Shown in pieces: positions 53,766 to 61,427 of a stretch of 64,000 nucleotides of DNA (position 1 is its first letter; every line of letters begins with the position of its first letter). The notes under the pieces were generated by a model. The model had not been told where the DNA came from. It was given only the letters and a program-made list of their open reading frames with translations, and did no database searches. Source of the stretch: Leptolyngbyaceae cyanobacterium (GTDB taxonomy: Bacteria; Cyanobacteriota; Cyanobacteriia; Cyanobacteriales; Aerosakkonemataceae); assembly GCA_036703985.1 (NCBI GenBank), contig DATNQN010000089.1:1-64000 (forward strand), given 5' to 3'. The translations under genes were made by a program, and so were the position numbers.

Positions 53766-55892
53766 ATGGCTAAAAATATAAAAAAATCTCCGAAAAAATC
53801 TGCGACTAGAAAGGGCGAATTGACGAGAAAAAAAGTCAAAAATCAACGGTTATCGAACGAAGTCGCTCTGATTTACCATCAAACCGAAGAAATAGCCAAA
53901 TTAACCGAACAAATTGCTCAAACGACAGAAATAGTCTCACAAGGCGTCGATACGCAAACGGGATCGCTCGAGGAAATTTTCAGCGGTACCAACCAATTGA
54001 CCGCATCCTTAAAAGAAACAGCCACCCAAGCAGAATCAGTCGCCACTTCCATCGAACAACTGGTTTCCGGCGCCAACGAAATGGCTGCATCCATCGAAGA
54101 AGTTACCGCCAACACCGTAGAATTAGCCGCATCGGTTAATCAAACTGCCACTTCGATCGAACAAACTACCAGTTCCATTCGGACTGTCGCCGACATCGCC
54201 CAAGAAATGGCAACTTCTGCCACCCAAGTTTCTACCTCGATGAACGAAATTGCCGCCTCTATCAAAACCGTTAACAAAGACACCGAATCTTTAGTCACGT
54301 CGGTGAACGAAACGGCTGCTTCTGTAGAGCAGATTACCCGTTCGATTCAAAGCGTAGCGCAAAACTCCCAAGACGTGAGCAATGCAGCGGAAAGAACCAC
54401 TTCCTCCATCAACGAAATGGCTGCATCGATCGAACAAGTTTCCGCCACATCGGAAAACTTATCAGCTACGGTAGAAACCGTATCCAATTCTATGGAAGAA
54501 ATAGCGCGATCGATCCAGGGAGTCGCCCAAAATGCCGCTCAAATTACCGATGCAGCAAATAACGCCGCCACTAGCGCCACCCAACTCGATCGATCGATCC
54601 GTTCCGTCAGCCACCTTACCAAACAAGCAGATGAAATCAGTACCCGCGTAGCGCGAGATGCAGAAATCGGCGGCGCCACCATTCAAAAATCAATTCAAGG
54701 TTTCATTCGAGTGCGAAACTCAATGGCTGAATCAGCCGATACGATCCGAAACATGGGCAAACGTGCCAGCGAAATCAGTACCATCATCGATACGATCGAT
54801 ATCATCGCCGAACGCACTAACTTACTATCTTTAAATGCCTCGATCGAAGCCGCCCGCGCCGGAGAAGCAGGGCGAGGTTTTGCCGTAGTAGCAGAAGAAA
54901 TTCGCAACCTAGCAGAAAGGGCAGCCCAAGCAACGACAGACATTGCCGCTATTATTAAATCCCTCCAAGAAGTAAGTCAAGAAGCGGTGAATAAATCTAA
55001 TGAAGGAATGGGACTCGCCGAAGAAAGCAGCCGTTTAGTAGAAGATGGGGCGGCTGGATTAACAACTATTTTGTCAGGAGTCCGAGAAACTACCCAAATA
55101 GTGCGTCAAATTGCCCTAGCTTCTCAAGAACAATTAACCGCCGGACAAAATGTAGTAACCGCCATTAATACCACCGTTCAGCAAGCCAAAGAAGTTGCCC
55201 AAGCTACGCAAGAACAAGCCAAATCAGCCCAATACATCGTGCAATCCACTACACAAATGCGGAAAATTGCCCAAGAAGTTTCCCATGCTACTAACGAACA
55301 AGGGCGTGCGGCCAGAGATATTATTAAAGCAGCGCAAATAACTACTACTTTAGCGATGCAAGTTCGCAAAGCAACCTCCGAACAAGTTAATGGAGTAAAT
55401 CAAATTTTGCAAGCGGTAGAACTAATGCGTCGCGGCGCATTGAACACGTCTCGCGCTTTAGCCGAACAAAGTACTGGCGGAGAACAAATTGCTAAAGAAG
55501 CAGAACGCCTTAACCGTTTAATTAATAATGTTACTAAGGCAATGACCGAACAATCTAGCGCTGCTACTCAAATCACGGTTGCCGTCGAAAATGTCCGCCG
55601 CCAAACCGATCGAACTGCTAAAGCAATGACAGAACAAACACGGGCAGTCAAAGAGATCTCTACTGGTACTCACAATATTTCCAAACAGGTTGCCCTCATT
55701 CACCGCGCTAACCGAGAAAATTCCAGCGTGGCTAATATTATTACGACTAATTTAAGTAACATTCGGTCTGTGAGCGAACGGAACGGGCAAGGAGTCAAAG
55801 AAATTCAACGGTCGGTTTTGACTCTGCAAGAAAAGTCGCGAAATTTCATAAATATTGCTGAGGAATTAAGAAATAAGCTACTACCCATTTAA
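53766..55892 (+). CDS. Membrane-free, sensorless methyl-accepting chemotaxis protein
   Basis: The 708-aa protein has a Lys-rich N-terminus and then nothing but Ala/Ser/Thr/Glu heptads. There is no membrane segment, HAMP or recognisable ligand domain. The signalling tip ([20 protein letters not shown], then [18 protein letters not shown]) is at about residues 348-390, almost the midpoint, so about 345 residues on each side form the two antiparallel arms. Glu/Gln-containing segments such as TSIEQL and AASIEEV recur and may include methylation sites for the CheR/CheB encoded downstream. Sensing must come from a partner; the PAS-HEAT gene follows directly. Confidence 0.92.
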   Translation: MAKNIKKSPKKSATRKGELTRKKVKNQRLSNEVALIYHQTEEIAKLTEQIAQTTEIVSQGVDTQTGSLEEIFSGTNQLTASLKETATQAESVATSIEQLVSGANEMAASIEEVTANTVELAASVNQTATSIEQTTSSIRTVADIAQEMATSATQVSTSMNEIAASIKTVNKDTESLVTSVNETAASVEQITRSIQSVAQNSQDVSNAAERTTSSINEMAASIEQVSATSENLSATVETVSNSMEEIARSIQGVAQNAAQITDAANNAATSATQLDRSIRSVSHLTKQADEISTRVARDAEIGGATIQKSIQGFIRVRNSMAESADTIRNMGKRASEISTIIDTIDIIAERTNLLSLNASIEAARAGEAGRGFAVVAEEIRNLAERAAQATTDIAAIIKSLQEVSQEAVNKSNEGMGLAEESSRLVEDGAAGLTTILSGVRETTQIVRQIALASQEQLTAGQNVVTAINTTVQQAKEVAQATQEQAKSAQYIVQSTTQMRKIAQEVSHATNEQGRAARDIIKAAQITTTLAMQVRKATSEQVNGVNQILQAVELMRRGALNTSRALAEQSTGGEQIAKEAERLNRLINNVTKAMTEQSSAATQITVAVENVRRQTDRTAKAMTEQTRAVKEISTGTHNISKQVALIHRANRENSSVANIITTNLSNIRSVSERNGQGVKEIQRSVLTLQEKSRNFINIAEELRNKLLPI

Positions 55893-55920
55893 TTTGAATA
55901 TTTAGGCTGATGGGTAGGTG

Positions 55921-56056
55921 GGTGCAGGGGTGCAGGGGTGCAGGGGTGCAAGAGAAATAAATACAATTAATTTTCATCCTTTATCCTTCAAACTTCATCC
56001 TTTATCCTTCATCCTTCAAACTTCATCCTTTATTTTCAATCTAAAATCTAAAATCG
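55921..56056. repeat. Spacer with GGTGCAGG, CTTCATC and AATCTAA tandem repeats
   Basis: Three repeat types lie back to back between the mcp and PAS-HEAT genes. An 8-base unit GGTGCAGG is repeated nearly four times (55,921-55,950). Heptamers TTCATCC/TTATCCT/TTCAAAC fill 55,974-56,036. Two AATCTAA units plus AATCG (56,038-56,056) end one base before the ATG. Confidence 0.78.
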
Positions 56057-56057
56057 A

Positions 56058-58805
56058 ATGTCTGATGGCACTTTAATTAGTATTTTCACAACTGACGCCG
56101 CTCTGCTCGTGCAATCCTGGGATGATTGGCTAACCGAAATTACGGGATTATCGGAACCAGAGGTGCGGGGAATTAGTTTAACTAAATTGATTCCGGAATT
56201 AGAAAGTAATGGCATTTTACCTTATTTCGAGAGGGTACTGAAAAATGGAGACATAGAAACGATTCCCCATGCAGTTCAGCCTTATTTATTTAAATGTCAG
56301 CCTGCTGGTTTTTCACCTCATTTTGAATCGATGCAGCAAAGGATCGCGATCGCGCCTTTAAGAGAAAATGATGCGATCGTCGGTCTCGTAGTGACGATCG
56401 AAGACGTGACAGATCGGCTGAATCTCACTCGAGATATTGCTCTCAAACTAGCCAGCACTGATGAAACCGTGCGCTTGCGGGCAACGGAAGCACTTTCTAC
56501 CGCCCAAGTGTTAGAACCAGAAGCAATGCTGGTGAAAATGCTAGGGGATAGCAGTTGGCGAGTGCGACGGGCGGCTGTCGATGCTTTAGCAAAACACACC
56601 GGTTCGTCTTTGGCAATGTCTTTGCTGCGAAGCCTGCGGGAACAACATCGGAACCCCAGCGTTTTAAATGGTGTTTTGCAAGTTTTATCTCATAGCAAAG
56701 TCGATATTATTCCCGCCCTGATCGATTGTTTGAATTCCGAAGATAAAGATTTGCGAATCTACGCGGGATTAGCATTGGGAGAACAGCAAGACAGCCGTTG
56801 TATTCCTGCCTTAATTCGCAGTTTAGAAGATGAAGATATCAACGTGCGGTATCACGCCATCGATGCTTTAGGCAAAATGCGGGCGTCCGGGGCGATCGAA
56901 AAATTGCTCGCGATTGCCGAGTCGGGTGATTTCTTTTTAGCATTTCCAGCTTTAGATGCCCTAACTCGGATCGGCGATCCGACGATCGCCCAACGACTGA
57001 TTCCCTTACTAGAGGATGAATTACTTTGTACTGCCGGGGCTGATGCTTTAGGACAATTGGGGGATAGCAGCGTCGTGCCTTCTCTAGCAGTATTGTTGAA
57101 TCGAACAGACGCACCCGTGATGGTAGCCGCCGGTGCTTTAGCCACCCTGTACGATCGCTACGAAAGTACCTATGGCGAAGGTAACTATATTATCGAGTTA
57201 GCTACGGAGTCGATCGACGATCGGGGAATGGAAAACCTGGTGAATGGTGTTGCCACCGCCGGTTCCGATGAATTAAAAGCGATCGTGTTGCTACTGGGTA
57301 AAATGGAGGGGACATTAGTAGAACGTACCCTTACCCAACTACTCGGTCAGCAAACCGTGCGTTCTTCCGTGGTAGAATCTCTCGTCCGCCACGGCAGACA
57401 AGTCACTGAGTTATTGATCGAACAACTCAACAGCGATGATATTGAAATTCGGCGGGCAGCCGCGATCGCTTTGGGCAGAATCGGCGACCCGCGTTCCGTA
57501 TCGGCTCTCACTCGCCTGTTAACCGCCGATCCGGAATTAATGGTGATCGTGGCGGGGGCTTTAGCCCAAATCGGCGATCGTCGCGCTTTCGATACCCTAC
57601 TCGATTTAATCGGTCATCCCGATGCAGCCGTGCGTTTAGCCGTGGTAGCCGCCCTCAATTCTTTGGGCCATCCCGATATGCTGATTCGCACGATCGACCT
57701 TTTGCAAGACCAAAATCCCCACATCAGGGAATCGGCAGTGAAAATTGCCGGTTATTTTGCCTTCAACGAATGCGTCACACTCCTATTAGATCGGTGTCGC
57801 GATCCCGATGAAAACGTGCGACGGGCTGCGATCGAACTAATTCCTTATCTGGAAAACGCCCCCGTACTGCCGACCCTGATCGCCGCTTTAGAAAAAGAAA
57901 CCCCGAAAGTGCGGGCCGCCGCCGCCCGTGCCTTGGGACAAATGGAAAGCGTCCTCGCTTATCCTTACCTGCTAAGTGCTTTGAAAGATGAAGATGCTTG
58001 GGTGCGCTATTACGCCACCCGCGCGATCGGTTGGAATGGCTACCCGGAAGCGATCGAAGTTTTGGCCAAAGCCGCCGTCAGCGACCCCGCCCACCAAGTA
58101 CAAATTGCTACCGTAGAAGCACTGGGACGAATTGGCGGCCCGAGAGCAGTGACGATTCTGGCTCCCATCGTGGAAAATATCAACGCCAGCAGCGATTTAG
58201 TGCGCGTAACTTTGACCGCATTGGGAGAAATCGGTCATCCGAATTCCCTACCGCCGCTTTTATCGGCAACGCGATCGCTCGATCCCTATCGCCGCATCCA
58301 CGCCGCCCGCGCCTTGGGTAAACGAGGCGGTACGGGAGTGGAGTCAGCACTGCAAGAGTTGGCGAATAAAGACCCGGAAGTGGGAGTGGTATTTTCCGCG
58401 ATCGAAGCATTAGCCCAATTAGCCACTCCGGATGCGATCGCCGCTTTGCTAGAACTGACGGCTAATCCCACTCGCAACGAAGCTTGTATCGTCGCCTTAG
58501 CTAATTTGGGTGAAGAACAAATCGAAGCGATCGGACGGGGGCTAACTCATTCCCATGCCAAAGTCAAGCGTGCGGTAGTAGAAGTCTTGATGCGCCTCAA
58601 ACATCCCCGCGCTTCCGAACTTCTGATCGCCGCCTTGGATGACAGAGACACTTCCGTTCGCTTAGCCGCCGTCAATGCCTTAAATCACTTGGGTAACCGT
58701 TATGCAGAACGCAAAATGGCGATTTTGGCTCACACAGACCCCGACCCTGCCGTGCGTCGCGCTGCACAAAAAGGCGCAAAAACCATCGCGGATTTTGGAT
58801 TTTAA
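56058..58805 (+). CDS. PAS-HEAT repeat protein in the chemosensory cluster
   Basis: The 915-aa protein has an N-terminal PAS-like domain (about 1-122; DWLTEITGLSEPEVRG and a PAC-like end GLVVTIEDVTDRLNL) followed by about 22-24 HEAT (PBS-lyase type) repeats to the C-terminus, seen as recurring VRRAAVDAL, VRYHAIDALG, IRRAAAIALGRIG and VRLAAVNALNHLG. It has no kinase, receiver, methyl-accepting or membrane segment. HEAT solenoids bind proteins, so this may be a scaffold or sensory partner of the membrane-free receptor just upstream (inference). The gene lies between mcp and cheR, same strand. Phycobilin lyase activity is not implied. Confidence 0.88.
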   Translation: MSDGTLISIFTTDAALLVQSWDDWLTEITGLSEPEVRGISLTKLIPELESNGILPYFERVLKNGDIETIPHAVQPYLFKCQPAGFSPHFESMQQRIAIAPLRENDAIVGLVVTIEDVTDRLNLTRDIALKLASTDETVRLRATEALSTAQVLEPEAMLVKMLGDSSWRVRRAAVDALAKHTGSSLAMSLLRSLREQHRNPSVLNGVLQVLSHSKVDIIPALIDCLNSEDKDLRIYAGLALGEQQDSRCIPALIRSLEDEDINVRYHAIDALGKMRASGAIEKLLAIAESGDFFLAFPALDALTRIGDPTIAQRLIPLLEDELLCTAGADALGQLGDSSVVPSLAVLLNRTDAPVMVAAGALATLYDRYESTYGEGNYIIELATESIDDRGMENLVNGVATAGSDELKAIVLLLGKMEGTLVERTLTQLLGQQTVRSSVVESLVRHGRQVTELLIEQLNSDDIEIRRAAAIALGRIGDPRSVSALTRLLTADPELMVIVAGALAQIGDRRAFDTLLDLIGHPDAAVRLAVVAALNSLGHPDMLIRTIDLLQDQNPHIRESAVKIAGYFAFNECVTLLLDRCRDPDENVRRAAIELIPYLENAPVLPTLIAALEKETPKVRAAAARALGQMESVLAYPYLLSALKDEDAWVRYYATRAIGWNGYPEAIEVLAKAAVSDPAHQVQIATVEALGRIGGPRAVTILAPIVENINASSDLVRVTLTALGEIGHPNSLPPLLSATRSLDPYRRIHAARALGKRGGTGVESALQELANKDPEVGVVFSAIEALAQLATPDAIAALLELTANPTRNEACIVALANLGEEQIEAIGRGLTHSHAKVKRAVVEVLMRLKHPRASELLIAALDDRDTSVRLAAVNALNHLGNRYAERKMAILAHTDPDPAVRRAAQKGAKTIADFGF

Positions 58806-58821
58806 ATAGGTAACAATTAAC

Positions 58822-58914
58822 TTGTCATCGGTCATTGGTGATTTGTCATTTGTGAATATTTATCCACCATTGACCGATGACTAATGACCGATCGCCAAAA
58901 TCTAAAATCTAAAA
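58822..58914. repeat. GTCATTGGT words and AATCTAA array before cheR
   Basis: From 58,822 the words GTCATCGGTCATTGG and TTTGTCATTTG occur, then inversely TTGACCGATGACTAATGACCGAT, forming an imperfect inverted repeat. Two AATCTAA units follow at 58,899-58,912, ten bases before the cheR ATG. Both are dispersed cyanobacterial repeat types. Confidence 0.7.
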
Positions 58915-58923
58915 TTTATTAAA

Positions 58924-59766
58924 ATGCTATTCATTTCCGAAACGCTCGATTTACCTGATGGCTCATTTACACTTTTAAGGGATTTAATTCACGAACGGAC
59001 GGGTATTTCTTACGAAAATGAAAACCGCGACCTGCTAGCAGACAAACTTTCTCCCCGCGTAGTAGCTTGCGGATTTGATTCTTTTTTAGATTACTATTAC
59101 CTGCTAAAATATGATGATGCCGGCCAACAAGAATGGAAACACGTTATGGATGCCATCTCGGTACAAGAAACTTTTTTTTGGCGGGAGATGGATCAAATTG
59201 AAGCGTTAGTTAAAGTATTAGTTCCTGAATATTTTGCCGCTCAATCAAAACAACCGCTCCGAATTTGGAGCGCTGCTTGCGCTACCGGAGAAGAACCATT
59301 AACGATCGCAATGGCTCTTAACGAAGCTGGTTGGTTCGAGCGGGCAAACATTGAAATTTTGGCCAGCGATGCCAGTCAAAGCGCTATTAATAAAGCTAAA
59401 GCTGGCATTTATCGAAAACGCTCTTTCCGCAATTCATCGCCCATTTTACAACAAAAATATTTCCAAAGTTTGGAAGAGGAAAAATGGCAAGTCATTCCGG
59501 AAATTCAAAATAAAATCAAGTGGAATACAGCCAATTTAATGGTAGAATCAGAAATTAAACATTTGGCGCAATCTCCCATTATATTTTGTCGTAACGTGTT
59601 TATTTATTTTTCGGAAAAATCCATTCAGAAAACCATTGAAGTGTTTTATAAAAATATGCCAAAACCCGGTTACTTGTGTATTGCTGCTGCCGAATCTTTA
59701 TTAAAATTAACGAATTATTTTGAATTGCGAGAAATCGGGGGTGCTTTTATATATGTAAAACGTTAA
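58924..59766 (+). CDS. cheR: CheR-type receptor methyltransferase
   Basis: The 280-aa protein has the CheR N-terminal helical domain (about 10-80, FTLLRDLIHERTGISY) and the SAM-binding domain with IWSAACATGEEPLTIAM near 117-133 and IIFCRNVFIYFSEK near 220-233. SVQETFFWREMDQ corresponds to the conserved T-x-F-F-R region. The usual CSTGEEPYS is CATGEEPLT, a mild change. No TPR or C-terminal tether-binding insert is obvious. It should methylate Glu residues of the MCP at 53,766. Confidence 0.92.
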   Translation: MLFISETLDLPDGSFTLLRDLIHERTGISYENENRDLLADKLSPRVVACGFDSFLDYYYLLKYDDAGQQEWKHVMDAISVQETFFWREMDQIEALVKVLVPEYFAAQSKQPLRIWSAACATGEEPLTIAMALNEAGWFERANIEILASDASQSAINKAKAGIYRKRSFRNSSPILQQKYFQSLEEEKWQVIPEIQNKIKWNTANLMVESEIKHLAQSPIIFCRNVFIYFSEKSIQKTIEVFYKNMPKPGYLCIAAAESLLKLTNYFELREIGGAFIYVKR

Positions 59767-60044
59767 ATAAGTGTCGAACGGATAGAATGAAGAAATTATT
59801 TTAATTCAAACGTATATATGATGGTTCTTTCTGGTTAATTTTAAATAGGATTGGGAAGCGGTTAGTAATGGATGGAGGGGTTGCCAGCAAAAAATATAAT
59901 GAACGGAAAAAAAGGGTTTCAAGCCTCCCCTTGCAAGGGGAATTATCCAAGAAGTTCTTGCTTATTTCAAGCTCCGCCCGATCGTTGCCCAGCCAATCTA
60001 AAATCTAAAATCGAATGACCGATCGCTAATAACGAGTAATTATT
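59767..60044. repeat. Spacer with CCCCTTGCAAGGGG palindrome and AATCTAA array
   Basis: A 14-base perfect palindrome CCCCTTGCAAGGGG lies at 59,927-59,940, resembling the core of the MITEs at 11,761 and 22,603. Two AATCTAA units plus AATCG (59,995-60,013) lie 32 bases before the cheB ATG. No gene is seen. Confidence 0.65.
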
Positions 60045-61085
60045 ATGGCTCAATTAATACGTGTTTTAGTAGTAGACGACTCTGCTTATGTGCGAAAAAC
60101 GATCAAACAAATGCTATCTCGAAGCCCGTTTATCGAAGTAGTTGGTGTGGCACGCGACGGCAAAGAAGCTTTAGAAATGGTGGCACAACTTAAGCCAGAT
60201 GTAGTGACATTGGACTTAATCATGCCCAACATGAATGGAGTGGAATTCTTACGGGAGCAAATGAAAAAAAAACCTTTGCCAGTAATTATCGTGAGTATTG
60301 CTAGTGAAAACGGCGAAATGACTTTGGAAGCGCTGGATGCCGGAGCGGTTGATTTCTTACAAAAACCAACTGCTTTAGCCACCGAAAAAGTCTTTCAAAT
60401 TGCCGATGAATTAATTCAAAAAGTCAAAGCGGCTGCTAATATACGTTTAAGCAATTTACCGACCGGCAATCAACAAGAATGTATTCAGAATTTGCCGACT
60501 AAGGTACAAGCAAATACAGTTGATATAGTAACGATCGGCATTTCTACAGGTGGGCCACAAGCACTTTCTTTTTTAATTCCTCAATTACCGGAAAGCTTTC
60601 CCGTACCGATCGCGGTCGTTTTACATATGCCAGTGGGCTACACGGAAATGTACGCCCAGAGATTAGATGCCATATCAGCTTTAAATGTAGTAGAAGCCAA
60701 AGAAAACGATCTGGTGATTGCTGGTAAAGTATTGATCGCTCCAGCGGGAAAACATCTGAGTTTCATTCGTCGATCGAATGGTAAAGTAGTGACCCATCTC
60801 GATGCCCGTCCTTTCGATACCCTGCATCGTCCCAGCGTAGATGTATTATTTCAATCCGCCGCCGAAGTGTATCGCGATCGCGTTTTGGGCGTAGTGATGA
60901 CCGGAATGGGATCGGATGGCAAACAAGGGTCAGCTTGGATTAAATCGCTTGGTGGTTTAATTTTTACCGAATCCGAAGAAACTTGCGTAGTTTACGGGAT
61001 GCCTCGCGCGGTAGTAGAAGCTTCTTTAAGCGATCGAACTGTACGCTTGGATAAAATGGCATCAGCAATTATGGAAGTTTTGTAA
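60045..61085 (+). CDS. cheB: CheB-type receptor methylesterase/response regulator
   Basis: The 346-aa protein has an N-terminal receiver (VVDDSAYVRK, phospho-Asp57 in VTLDLIMPN, Lys in FLQKPT) and a C-terminal methylesterase domain with all three catalytic residues: Ser167 in IGISTGGPQA, His194 in LHMPVGY and Asp291 in MTGMGSDG. It removes or deamidates the methyl-ester sites that CheR modifies, and is itself activated by CheA. With cheR it shows that this cluster has full adaptation ability. Confidence 0.95.
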   Translation: MAQLIRVLVVDDSAYVRKTIKQMLSRSPFIEVVGVARDGKEALEMVAQLKPDVVTLDLIMPNMNGVEFLREQMKKKPLPVIIVSIASENGEMTLEALDAGAVDFLQKPTALATEKVFQIADELIQKVKAAANIRLSNLPTGNQQECIQNLPTKVQANTVDIVTIGISTGGPQALSFLIPQLPESFPVPIAVVLHMPVGYTEMYAQRLDAISALNVVEAKENDLVIAGKVLIAPAGKHLSFIRRSNGKVVTHLDARPFDTLHRPSVDVLFQSAAEVYRDRVLGVVMTGMGSDGKQGSAWIKSLGGLIFTESEETCVVYGMPRAVVEASLSDRTVRLDKMASAIMEVL

Positions 61086-61427
61086 CAATAGTTACCAGTT
61101 CATTTCCACAACGTGAAGTTTGCTATATTGGCAGGCGAGCAGGGGGTAGGGGAAAAGATCGATCGCGCGTTGAAAGTAAATTGGTAAGTAAAAAGTCACC
61201 AGCGATCGTGCAAAATCCAGAATTATTTCTTAAGTTTAGAGCGCGGATATCACTTTGACAAAATAAAAAAATCGGGCAAAAACTGAAGATAATGAACTTA
61301 TCGGTGTCAAAAGAAAGTAAAAATGGGATACCAATCATCCGACCGGACAGTGGCGAAGATAAATTAGCGGTCTTGTTTTCTTTCTTTTTCTTTTTTTCCC
61401 TTCCTATCTGCCATCTTAATTTAAGAT
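61086..61427. other. Spacer between cheB and the multi-PAS sensor gene
   Basis: This 342-base spacer has no repeat family or terminator I can recognise. It contains a long T/C-rich stretch (61,372-61,402) shortly before the ATG. A frame at 61,292-61,549 on the plus strand overlaps the real sensor gene in another phase and is rejected. Confidence 0.45.
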
